This document shows, one piece after another, positions 1 through 7,220 of a stretch of DNA of 64,000 bases. Under the pieces are notes generated by a model. The model was not told the origin of the DNA. It ran no database searches and was given only the letters and a program-made list of their open reading frames with translations. Position numbers and translations under genes: made by a program. Within the stretch, counting starts at the first letter, position 1; every line of letters starts with the position of its first letter. The DNA is from Clostridia bacterium (GTDB taxonomy: Bacteria; Bacillota; Clostridia; Christensenellales; Aristaeellaceae): assembly GCA_017543905.1 (NCBI GenBank), contig JAFYFC010000025.1:18675-82674 (forward strand), in the 5' to 3' direction.

Positions 1-319
1 ATCTGCTGTGCCCTTTTCCTTGCGGAACGCCTGTTACCCAAGCATGGAGGCTTTCAGTATCAACAAGGTGGATATTATTCTTCGTTTGTTTACCTGCATA
101 CCATCCATAGAACTCTTCTCTTTCTCTTATTTGTTTATTTGAAGAAGGAGACTCAAGTCCTCCATATTCTCCATAATACATATTAGCTACACCAGCAATA
201 TCTTTTTCCATTCTGAACTGTTTTTTTAGCATAATAAAGTTCTGAGCTGTGTTTCTCCTGCTTTTGGCTATTTTCTGTATGCCGCTATGATGGAAAATAT
301 CTGTGCCGAGCCATTTTTT
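1..319 (-). pseudogene. C-terminal helicase fragment, frameshifted from the upstream part and cut by the window edge
   Basis: Reading the minus strand one frame away from the main helicase ORF gives an open frame from the T-run at 314-319 to the window edge. It starts KKWLGTDIFHHSGIQ and contains LKKQFRM, the SF1 helicase motif IV (Q-[FY]-R-M), followed by KDIAGVANMYYG, which resembles the family sequence after that motif. This is the direct continuation of the helicase at 268-2589. Restoring one base in the six-A run (minus strand) joins the two without a gap. The rest of the helicase (motifs V and VI) lies outside the window. Confidence 0.75.
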
Positions 320-2589
320 GCAATAGGTGTTTCAGCCAAGAAAATAGGGGGCAATTGTAAAAAATCTCCGACAATAACAAGACTTTTTTCTGCCAAATAA
401 CTTGCACACCACAGGGCTGGTATAGGCGCCATCGATGCTTCATCCAGTATTACAGTATCAAAGCTTCGTTGCCTAAGTATATCGCTTATATAACTTTTAA
501 CTAATGTTACGCCAACAATCTTTGCAGAATCTATTACTTGCTTTTCAAGCCCTTGTAATTTCGCTTGTATATCATTAAGCTCGTGGCTAACGGCTGCTAA
601 ATCAGATTCTGCCTTTTCTTTTTTTCTATTTAAAGAATCAAAGTCAATTTCTTTTATCTCTGCTTCGACTTTGTAGGATAATTGATTTAGTTCTTCATAC
701 TGTGATTCTATCTCTTCAGTCTTAATTTTGTATGCAAAAGCGTTTACAAGAGCCGACTCTTGCTGTAAATAAGACAAACAGTTTTCGGTATTCTTTTGCA
801 ACAACTCCTGTTGTTCTTTCAAATCTTGTTTAGCCTCCAGCAGCTTTTCTTCAAGTCCGTTTATTGAGTTGAAGATTATTCGCATGCTTTCGATTTTTTC
901 ATTAACTGTTTTTATCTGACTCTCTATGAATTCAATCTTTTCTTTGTAATTTAAGATTTTTTGTTTTTTATTTTCAAATTCTGCCGTTGTGCTTATAAGT
1001 TCTTCTTTCCAGTATTCGACATTTTTTAAAGGTACCAAAGCAGATAATTGTGCATTAATAAGCTCAACCTCATCAATTTGTCTTTTATATTCTTTTCCCA
1101 ATTCGACAGTTTTTTCATATTCTGTTTCTAATTCTTTTATACTCTTTTTTATTTCAGAGCGCTTTTCTTTTGCTTGTTCAAAAGTTTTTTTGCTCGAAAA
1201 TAATCTGGACAAAGAGTTTTTGTTCTCATAATCACGCAATACCTGATCATGTTTTCTTTTGTTCTCTTTCAGCTTCTTAATTTCACAGTCTATTGATGCA
1301 ATAACTGCGTCGGCTTTTTCTTTTTCTGTTTTCAGGAAGTTCAATGATTTATATTTTTCCTGCTTTGTTCGTAATTCGTTGTATATAGTGTGTTTTTTTA
1401 TTTCTTCTTGCACGCTTTCCATATGTTTTTTTATTGCATTTAGATTATTCTCTGTTTTATTTCTTTCGCTTATTCGTACTTCCAGTTCCAAATACAAGGA
1501 TGACAAATCAGCTAACATCGAATTATAAGCTTCGTATTCAGGATGCGCAGCACATTCTTTCTTTTTTTCTGTTTCAAGATTATTGATTCTCTCTTGAAAC
1601 ACACCGATTTGTTTTTTATACATTTTACGAGTAGTTACCAAAAACTCCAATTTACCGATTTGGCTTGTTTTTATCCACGTATATTTTGCCACAGCAATCG
1701 ATATATTGGCAATTATCTTACTAATATCTGCTTTTTGTTTTTCAAGATTTTCCTGTTTAGCGTACAGTTCGGCACCAAGTTCGTCTATGTGACTCTTTAA
1801 TAACACTCTTTCGGGTAATTGTCTGCTTGGGGTACCGAGTCGCAGAATAGGATAAGGTAAAATCGAGCGTTCATCTGTTTTACTGTCACTGAACGACTTG
1901 TCAGCCTGAGCTATAGCTGCATCGACAGCAGTATTTGTGTGTGACACTATAAGAACAGAACGATTATGTTTAAATAATTCGTTGACGATTTTCCCGATAA
2001 CCGTAGTCTTTCCCGTGCCCGGCGGTCCCCAAATGTATGTTACATCGTAGGTTAATGCCGCTGATATTGCTCTGTTTTGTTCTGCGTTGTTTTCTGTATA
2101 ATCTAATTCCAAATCATCATAAAAATAGATTTGCTTTGCAAGATAAACACTCCCATTCTCTTTGAACAAATGGTTGCCTAATGTATTCTCTTTGTTTGAG
2201 TTTTCTTCTATGCAATGAATCAGTTTTTCCATTAAGATGGTTGAACCATTCTCAAGACGTGCTTTTGCTAAAGACTCGTTGATAATCTTATTCGATACTA
2301 CTATAACAGAATTGTCGTCGAATTGCACTACTGTTACTTCATATTCAGCAGTGCCCAATATGATTTTACAAGGAGTATCCGGTGGCATTGCCGGAACGTA
2401 TGTCGTACTAAAACGATACCAAAAACCCTGACCAGGATGATCAAGTCTTTGCCCATTAGACAAGAGAATAGAAGACTGACCTGATTTTTCAATCTCCTTA
2501 ATCTCATCTTCGAGCGCATTTCTGAACTCTTCTAGAATACCAGTAAGAGCAACTCTCTCTGTACCATCTTGTGAATATCTTTTTTTCAT
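268..2589 (-). CDS. SF1 DNA2/NAM7-type helicase with long coiled-coil insertion; broken near its C-terminus
   Basis: The visible motifs are Walker A GPPGTGKTT at residues 188-196, motif Ia SHTNTAVDAA, Walker B VILDEAS and motif III VGDFLQLPP near the end. Between Ia and Walker B lies an insertion of roughly 400 residues rich in Lys, Glu and Leu, typical of a coiled coil. This is the AAA_11/AAA_12 (UPF1/DNA2-like) layout found in many accessory and defence-linked helicases. The ATG at 2589 follows AAGGAG. The last 15 or so residues are out of frame because one A is missing in a homopolymer at 314-319, so the open frame stops before motif IV. The gene is clearly more AT-rich than its neighbours, which suggests horizontal transfer. 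Its biological role is not evident from the sequence. Either the indel is an assembly error or the gene is dead. Confidence 0.75.
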   Translation of the reverse strand: MKKRYSQDGTERVALTGILEEFRNALEDEIKEIEKSGQSSILLSNGQRLDHPGQGFWYRFSTTYVPAMPPDTPCKIILGTAEYEVTVVQFDDNSVIVVSNKIINESLAKARLENGSTILMEKLIHCIEENSNKENTLGNHLFKENGSVYLAKQIYFYDDLELDYTENNAEQNRAISAALTYDVTYIWGPPGTGKTTVIGKIVNELFKHNRSVLIVSHTNTAVDAAIAQADKSFSDSKTDERSILPYPILRLGTPSRQLPERVLLKSHIDELGAELYAKQENLEKQKADISKIIANISIAVAKYTWIKTSQIGKLEFLVTTRKMYKKQIGVFQERINNLETEKKKECAAHPEYEAYNSMLADLSSLYLELEVRISERNKTENNLNAIKKHMESVQEEIKKHTIYNELRTKQEKYKSLNFLKTEKEKADAVIASIDCEIKKLKENKRKHDQVLRDYENKNSLSRLFSSKKTFEQAKEKRSEIKKSIKELETEYEKTVELGKEYKRQIDEVELINAQLSALVPLKNVEYWKEELISTTAEFENKKQKILNYKEKIEFIESQIKTVNEKIESMRIIFNSINGLEEKLLEAKQDLKEQQELLQKNTENCLSYLQQESALVNAFAYKIKTEEIESQYEELNQLSYKVEAEIKEIDFDSLNRKKEKAESDLAAVSHELNDIQAKLQGLEKQVIDSAKIVGVTLVKSYISDILRQRSFDTVILDEASMAPIPALWCASYLAEKSLVIVGDFLQLPPIFLAETPIAKNGSAQIFSIIAAYRK

Positions 2590-2644
2590 GTTTGCTCCTT
2601 ATTATAAGTACGACAAGAAAACTTTGTTCGATGAAACAAAGCAT

Positions 2645-2807
2645 TCATTTCTCCGTGATTTTAAGCGTTTTTAGGTGGTTTTTGAGTTCCGGAGTGCGTA
2701 CGCCGACGATACTCTCCGCCGCTGCGCCTGATACGAGCCTAATTAACCGCGGCGTACTCCGCGTTCCGCAGGCTGAAGATTTCCGCCCGTATCGCGTCAA
2801 CGTCCAT
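2645..2807 (-). pseudogene. Remnant of a DNA alkylation repair (AlkD-like) gene
   Basis: From the ATG at 2807 the minus strand reads MDVDAIRAEIFSLRNAEYAAVN and then a stop at 2739. In the next frame it continues RLVSGAAAESIVGVRTPELKN up to a stop at 2645. The spacing and the phrases AEYAAVN-RLVSG and IVGVRTPELK match the N-terminus of AlkD-family HEAT-like DNA glycosylases (pattern YA-F--KLIPG then I-GVRTP-LRK). Only about 45 of some 220 residues survive, with one frameshift. It starts 21 bases after the MtlD-like gene ends, as if once part of that operon. It breaks off where the AT-rich helicase region begins, so the helicase island may have replaced the rest of the gene. Confidence 0.6.
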
Positions 2808-2828
2808 TTGCCGCCTCCGCCGTCCCGG

Positions 2829-3983
2829 TCACAGGCGGCTTTCGAGCACGAGCTCGTACAGGCCGTCCCCGGGGGTGAGGGAGCTGTACTTCGTGAGCGC
2901 CGCTTCGAGTCCTTGCGTTTTGACGAAGGCGCGCACCTCGCGCGTGCCCGCGTCGTCGTTTTCGTATTCGTAGCCCGCCCTGAGAGCGCGCGCAAGGCTG
3001 ACGGGCGCGCCGCCCGCCTTAAGGCACAGCCGCGCCGGACCGGCCAGGCGGTCGAAGGCGCCCAGCTTGCGGCGGGAATCCGCGCCCAGCCGCTGCAGAT
3101 CGTCCTCGATATACGGGTTTTCCAGAAGCGAGAGTATCGTTTCGCGCCACGCATTCATTTCCGCGTCCGTAAAGCCGAATTCGTGTATAAGCCCCAGACT
3201 CGCCTCCATAAGCGCAGTTTCGAGCGCGCGTCTCATGGCGGGGTCTGATACCGCTTCGAGCGCGGTTTTGAAGCCCGCGGGCAGGCCGAGATAGCACAAA
3301 AACGCGTGCGCCATGTTGAGGGTGTAGAGCTTGCGGGTCTCCTCGCGTTCGATGTCGTGCGTCAGGCGCAGCCGGGGCAGCACGGGCGGCGGGCAGACAA
3401 GCGCGTCCGCGCTGATCGCCTGCTCGCTCCAGCCGTTGTTCCACAGCGCGAGGGGGTCCTCGGCTTTGAGCCAGTCGGGCGCGAAGGGGGATATGCACAT
3501 GGCGAATATGCCGCTTATGCCCACTCCGCGGGCGAGATATTCCCGTCCCGCCGCGCTCAGGCGCGCGTTCAGCAGCTGCCTGAAGCGCACGTCCGGACGC
3601 GCCATGTTCACGTTCATCAGTATGTCCATGGGCAGAGCGTTTATCGCGCGGCGCTCGATAAACGGACACAGCATGTCCGCGGCCTCTTCCAGCACCGGCG
3701 CGTGCAGGGCGATATCCAAAAGCAGCTCCGGCTCGTCGAAATACGCCTGTATCGCCGCGCTTTCAGAGGTGTGCAGCGCCGTAAAGCCGCCCTCGACACG
3801 CGTGCGAAAAATGCCCTCCCGCGCGGCTTTGGCTACGGTATACGCGCCCCGCGCGCGCAGCGCGTCAACCAGTCGCGCGTCCTTGTCCACGAATACAAGG
3901 CGGAAATCCGGCGACTGCCTGAAAATGTCCGCCACGAAGCCCCTGCCGATGCGTCCCGCGCCCCAGACGATAAGTGTACGCAT
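2829..3983 (-). CDS. MtlD-like mannitol-1-phosphate 5-dehydrogenase family protein
   Basis: This is an NAD-dependent polyol-phosphate dehydrogenase of the mannitol dehydrogenase family, with 384 residues (E. coli MtlD has 382). The N-terminal Rossmann fold carries GAGRIGRGF at residues 8-16. The C-terminal half is strongly MtlD-like: REETRKLYTLNMAHAFLCYL, ENPYIEDDLQRLGAD and RRKLGAFDRLAGPA. The family interconverts mannitol-1-phosphate and fructose-6-phosphate in the cytosol. The middle part (ALPMDILMNVNMARPD) departs from classical MtlD, so the true substrate may be another sugar acid or polyol phosphate. AGGAGAGG lies 7-14 bases before the ATG. It starts 12 bases after the radical SAM gene at 3996-5066 and is probably co-transcribed with it, though a functional link is not obvious. 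No mannitol PTS genes are nearby. Confidence 0.75.
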   Translation of the reverse strand: MRTLIVWGAGRIGRGFVADIFRQSPDFRLVFVDKDARLVDALRARGAYTVAKAAREGIFRTRVEGGFTALHTSESAAIQAYFDEPELLLDIALHAPVLEEAADMLCPFIERRAINALPMDILMNVNMARPDVRFRQLLNARLSAAGREYLARGVGISGIFAMCISPFAPDWLKAEDPLALWNNGWSEQAISADALVCPPPVLPRLRLTHDIEREETRKLYTLNMAHAFLCYLGLPAGFKTALEAVSDPAMRRALETALMEASLGLIHEFGFTDAEMNAWRETILSLLENPYIEDDLQRLGADSRRKLGAFDRLAGPARLCLKAGGAPVSLARALRAGYEYENDDAGTREVRAFVKTQGLEAALTKYSSLTPGDGLYELVLESRL

Positions 3984-3995
3984 ATTGTCCTCTCC

Positions 3996-5066
3996 TTATG
4001 CCAGATGCCGGTTCAAAAGGTACATACGGTAATCCTCCGGCTCGAATACTCTGTCCGAGCATGGGTCGCCGTAGCGGCGCGTCAGCTCGCCCAGCGTAAT
4101 ATCGCGCGCTTTTCTGAGCGCGGGGATGTCCTCCTGCACGATGCGGCGCACGAGCTCGCCAATCGGATCGGTCTTAAGATTGCCTATCCGCCATTCGGGC
4201 CGCATATGCGTGAAATTGAAAAACAGGTCGTATGTGTTCGATACGTATATCACTATCTCGTTTTCGTTGTGGGGCAGAACAGGGGTCTGCTCGCGCGCCC
4301 ACATTTTGCAAAGCTCCCGTTCGGTAAACAGCTTGTCGTAATCCAGATAATACGGTATAAGCTCGCGGGGTATATGCTGCCTGCATATGCGGATGCCGTA
4401 CAGCTTTTGGTTTTCGCCGTCGCAGCTGCCCGCGTGCACGAAAAAGCGGAACACGCCTTTAAACGCCTCCGCGCGGCGCTTAAGCTCCAATTCCTCCGAA
4501 AGACTGAGAAGATACGCTATTTCGCCCTTGTTTTCCTCGTTTATGAACGCCTGCCAGCGGGGGCTTATCCCGTGCTCGAGCAGCACGTCCGTGGCCTTCA
4601 GCAGCTCCTTAAACGCGCCCTTGCGCCCGACGTACTTATCCGTGGTCTGCTCCCCGCCGAAAAACGTAAGCTGCACGCAGCCCACGCCCGCCTGCTTAAG
4701 GAACGCGGCGTATTCGCTCTCCCGCGCCAGACGCCAAAAGCTTGCAAGCTCGAAGCGCGGCGGCACGGCGTTTACGCACAGCGCCTTGTCTCTTTCCCAA
4801 CGCGCGCGGTAATCGGGGCAGAAATCCGGCTCCCGCAGCCAGCTGAAAAACGTGATTTTATCAAAATACGGCCTGAATTTGTCCACTATCCAGCTGTCCG
4901 CGCCGGATTCCATGACGCGGCTTGGCATATGCCCCAGCCAGCAGTGCAGGCAGCGGTTCGGGCAGCCGTACATGTCTGCCGCGACGACGAGCGGCTTCAT
5001 GACGCGTAAAGCGCGTACGTCCGCGCTGAAATCGAAAGAATGACGATTCCGGTCTTCATGATACAT
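3996..5066 (-). CDS. Radical SAM protein (second enzyme of the RiPP-type locus)
   Basis: This 356-residue cytosolic radical SAM enzyme has the CX3CX2C cluster motif CPNRCLHC at residues 35-42, right after a beta strand (VVAADMYG). It would bind a [4Fe-4S] cluster and cleave S-adenosylmethionine to make a substrate radical. FFGGEQTTDKY is in the position of the usual GGEP-type SAM-binding motif. A few additional Cys are scattered in the C-terminal half, but no clear SPASM cysteine set is seen. The start was set at the ATG at 5066, preceded by AAAGGAGGAT; the longer open frame upstream overlaps the preceding gene and has no ribosome binding site. It lies 8 bases after the first radical SAM gene, so the two are one operon. 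Its substrate is inferred to be the Cys-rich peptide encoded upstream. Confidence 0.8.
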   Translation of the reverse strand: MYHEDRNRHSFDFSADVRALRVMKPLVVAADMYGCPNRCLHCWLGHMPSRVMESGADSWIVDKFRPYFDKITFFSWLREPDFCPDYRARWERDKALCVNAVPPRFELASFWRLARESEYAAFLKQAGVGCVQLTFFGGEQTTDKYVGRKGAFKELLKATDVLLEHGISPRWQAFINEENKGEIAYLLSLSEELELKRRAEAFKGVFRFFVHAGSCDGENQKLYGIRICRQHIPRELIPYYLDYDKLFTERELCKMWAREQTPVLPHNENEIVIYVSNTYDLFFNFTHMRPEWRIGNLKTDPIGELVRRIVQEDIPALRKARDITLGELTRRYGDPCSDRVFEPEDYRMYLLNRHLA

Positions 5067-5074
5067 ATCCTCCT

Positions 5075-6184
5075 TTAAACAGCCTTGCCAGCTAAAATGC
5101 TCTCGACAAGCTCGCGCTTTTCGTAAAGGACGCAGCCGCCCTCGTGCTCGTCCATCAGTATGCCTCCGTCGCGCAGCGCCGTAAAAAGCGGCGAGTGCAG
5201 CGCCTCGCACAGGGAGGCGTTTCTGACGTTTATATCCGAATACGGCGAGAAAGGACACGGCTCCGCCCCGCCGTGGGAGTTTATATGGAAGAAGCCGCGC
5301 CCTGCCGCCACGCAGCCGCCGGAGCTTTTTTCGTCGCCCGGGAAGGAGATGTATACCATTTCCGGACGCTCCCTGCGCAGACGGTCGATTTCGCCTGCCA
5401 GATATTCCCGCTCACTGTCTCCCGGGGCAAGCTCCCTGCTTTCCTCCGTTACGGGAACGAATTCCACGAATATCACGACCTTGCAGCCGCGCTCGGAAAG
5501 CGAATTCATAAACTTCTCGTTCGTGACCTCGCGGACGTTTTCCGTCGTCACCGTGACGGACGCGCCGAATATCAGTCCGCGCCGCTTAAGCTCCTCCATG
5601 TTCTGAATCAGGCGGTCGTAAACGCCCTTGCCGCGCCTTGAATCCGTTATCTCGCATCCGCCCTCTATGCTCATTACCGGCAGCAGATTACGGCAGCGGC
5701 CGAACAGTTCGAAATACCGCTCGTCCATAAACGTCCCGTTCGTAAAGATCGGGAACATGATATTTGGCTGCTTTCCGGCTGCCTCGATAATGTCCCGCCT
5801 GAGCAGCGGCTCCCCGCCGGCCAGAAGGATGAAGCTGACGCCCAGCTCCTCCGCCTCGTTAAATATGCGCAGCCACTCTTCGTCCGTAAGCTGGCTGACC
5901 GGCTCTGCGTCCACGGTTGCGTGATTGCAGCGCGAATAGCAGCCCGCGCAGTGCAGGTTGCACTTGCTGGTGATGCTGGCGATAAGGAAGGTGGGCACGT
6001 GCTCGCCGGCGTCCTCAAGCTTTCTGCGTTTTTTGGACGCCGCCTTGGCCGCAGACGCGAATTTCAGCATGAACGCGCTTTCTCTGGGGTTTTTCAAGGT
6101 CGCCCTGACCGCTTCGGCGATCACGCCCTCCACGCCTTGTGTCAGGTATTCCTGCAGATCGAAATTGTTATTGATGTTGCTCAT
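5075..6184 (-). CDS. Radical SAM/SPASM-like peptide-maturase candidate
   Basis: 369 residues. The radical SAM motif CNLHCAGC (CX3CX2C) is at residues 75-82, preceded by an N-terminal helical extension of about 65 residues. LLAGGEPLLR is the SAM-binding GGEP motif, and MSIEGG and TNGTFMD are other typical core elements. The C-terminal part has three Cys (GGCVAAGRG, EPCPFSPYS and GGCVLYEK), a reduced SPASM/twitch-like set that may hold an auxiliary cluster. This layout is common in enzymes that install thioether, C-C or epimer modifications in ribosomally made peptides. It follows the 69-residue gene and the Cys-rich precursor on the same strand and is tightly linked to the second radical SAM gene. 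The modification chemistry cannot be read from sequence. Confidence 0.8.
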   Translation of the reverse strand: MSNINNNFDLQEYLTQGVEGVIAEAVRATLKNPRESAFMLKFASAAKAASKKRRKLEDAGEHVPTFLIASITSKCNLHCAGCYSRCNHATVDAEPVSQLTDEEWLRIFNEAEELGVSFILLAGGEPLLRRDIIEAAGKQPNIMFPIFTNGTFMDERYFELFGRCRNLLPVMSIEGGCEITDSRRGKGVYDRLIQNMEELKRRGLIFGASVTVTTENVREVTNEKFMNSLSERGCKVVIFVEFVPVTEESRELAPGDSEREYLAGEIDRLRRERPEMVYISFPGDEKSSGGCVAAGRGFFHINSHGGAEPCPFSPYSDINVRNASLCEALHSPLFTALRDGGILMDEHEGGCVLYEKRELVESILAGKAV

Positions 6185-6263
6185 GTATCCGCCTCTGTCC
6201 GTATCCGCCTCTTATCCCGCCGCCTGTGAGGGCGGCGCGGCAGTACGTTTTATAAATAAGTAT

Positions 6264-6473
6264 TTACCGAACTTTTTCGATTATCAATTCCGCCGAGCCT
6301 GCAACAAGTGCGTTGTGCTCGTCATAATGAACGTGATCTCCGGGCTTTCCCTCCGCAAGCGCCTTAAGATGCTCCGCCAGCGAGAGCAGTCCCTCTCTGT
6401 TTGCAGAGATCACGGCTTCGCCGTTTTCGGAAATGACCTTGATTTCAAAGCCGCCCATCCATTTGGTTTCCAT
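6264..6473 (-). CDS. Small 69-residue protein of the radical-SAM locus (Imm32-like appearance)
   Basis: A short acidic alpha/beta protein with EIKVISENGEAVISANREG, LLSLAEHLKALAEG, DHVHYDEHNAL and a closing strand AELIIEKV. The pattern beta-EGLLSLAEHL-H-H-D-beta resembles small Imm32-type immunity proteins, but this is recognition by eye. Its place between the precursor and the maturases fits an immunity protein, a leader-peptide-binding partner or a chaperone. The first ATG (6473) has GGAG only one base upstream; the in-frame ATG at 6458 (Met6) is about a dozen bases from the same GGAG, so the mature start may be Met6. Coding is supported by tight packing in the operon. The function is inferred from context only. 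Confidence 0.65.
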   Translation of the reverse strand: METKWMGGFEIKVISENGEAVISANREGLLSLAEHLKALAEGKPGDHVHYDEHNALVAGSAELIIEKVR

Positions 6474-6547
6474 TCTCCTGCCCTCCGCAAGCCCTTTCCG
6501 GGCGCCGCTCCCGTCGCCTGTTACGGCAGCGAGGGCGCATGCTGAGC

Positions 6548-6663
6548 TTATTTCAGCTTCAGACCGTCCTTAAACGCGTCGCCGACTCTGCCGCCGACCA
6601 TGCAGCAGCCGTGGGTGCAGGGATCGAAGGCAATCGCCTGCGTGGTTTTGATTTCCTTTTCAT
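6548..6663 (-). pseudogene. Cys-rich RiPP precursor peptide gene with a one-base frameshift
   Basis: AGGAG and an ATG at 6663 precede a reading frame that is open only if one A is added to the AAAA run directly after the ATG. It then gives 38 residues: MKKEIKTTQAIAFDPC, THGCCMVGG, then RVGDAFKDGLKLK and stop at 6548-6550. Without the extra base no start codon exists in that frame, since a stop lies just upstream. A short charged leader, a compact Cys motif (Cys16, Cys20, Cys21) and a position directly upstream of two radical SAM genes are the hallmarks of a ribosomally synthesised, post-translationally modified peptide. A second, decayed copy of its tail lies at 8210-8263. The missing base may be an assembly error or a real inactivation. 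Confidence 0.6.
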
Positions 6664-6710
6664 TGTGATATCTCCTGCGTGTTTTTGCTTATAACAGGGA
6701 CAAAAACTAT

Positions 6711-6741
6711 AACTTGTTTGTACAGTCGATACAAACAAGTT
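6711..6741. promoter_or_regulatory. Perfect 12-bp inverted repeat upstream of the RiPP precursor (probable operator)
   Basis: AACTTGTTTGTA, a 7-base spacer CAGTCGA, then TACAAACAAGTT: a perfect 12-bp inverted repeat. It overlaps the stop codon of the gene at 6741-7220 and lies about 50 bases upstream of the precursor ATG. A close copy with the same total length sits at 8106-8136 over the promoter of the toxin-antitoxin-like pair. It is probably a binding site for the HTH protein encoded between the two copies (inference). Confidence 0.65.
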
Positions 6742-7220
6742 TAATAATCGCCTCGGGCGTATATCGCTGCTTTCAATCTGAGGTTATTGTCAAAGACATT
6801 TTCGCTTCGGCCGTTCATTTCCAGTAAGCTTTGTACGCACCATTCAGGGTCCTGAGTGTGAAACGAGTAATAAACGTTATTTAACTGCTTATAAGGAAAC
6901 AGCTTCATCGCAAACTTAGTCGTAACTCCCCTCGTATATGAAAGATATCTGTACATATAGCCCATCCAAAACATTGCGCTTTTTGAGTATTTTATTCTGC
7001 CGTAATCAGATTTCCCAAATTGATTCTGAATGCTTTCTATTCCTTCGTTTACATCCAGTGTCAGAAGTGTTGCGTCGTTTTTGTCCAGCTTCCTGACAAG
7101 CTCCGAATGCAGAAACCTTCTGAGAAAAACTGCGGAAGAACAGCTTAATTCTGTCGATCTTTCAAACAGCTTTCCCTGATATTCCGCCAATAAAAGGCCG
7201 TCGTGATCAAACTTTTTCAT
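6741..7220 (-). CDS. Partner protein of the HTH-DUF3990 gene (putative toxin-antitoxin component)
   Basis: 159 residues with no signal peptide or membrane segment. It is rich in aromatic residues, for example SKSAMFWMGYMYRYLSYTRG near the middle and NNVYYSFHTQDPEWC toward the end. It overlaps the end of the upstream HTH-ADP-ribosyltransferase-like gene by 4 bases (ATGA), so translation is coupled. Small proteins with the KYSKSAMFWMGYMYRY-type block are, to my recollection, regular companions of DUF3990 proteins; the antitoxin or cofactor role is inference. The gene is AT-rich compared with the core genome, and its stop lies inside the 6711-6741 inverted repeat. No catalytic motif is recognised. 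Confidence 0.6.
   Translation of the reverse strand: MKKFDHDGLLLAEYQGKLFERSTELSCSSAVFLRRFLHSELVRKLDKNDATLLTLDVNEGIESIQNQFGKSDYGRIKYSKSAMFWMGYMYRYLSYTRGVTTKFAMKLFPYKQLNNVYYSFHTQDPEWCVQSLLEMNGRSENVFDNNLRLKAAIYARGDY

Noticed and set aside
3306..5009. Long plus-strand open frame (567 codons) opposite the MtlD-like and radical SAM genes
   Set aside because: Rich in Arg, Ala, His and Val, with no recognisable domain and no ribosome binding site; a mirror frame of GC-rich genes. The same holds for plus-strand frames at 33587-35419, 56396-58066, 60200-61708, 24535-25950 and 11187-12656.
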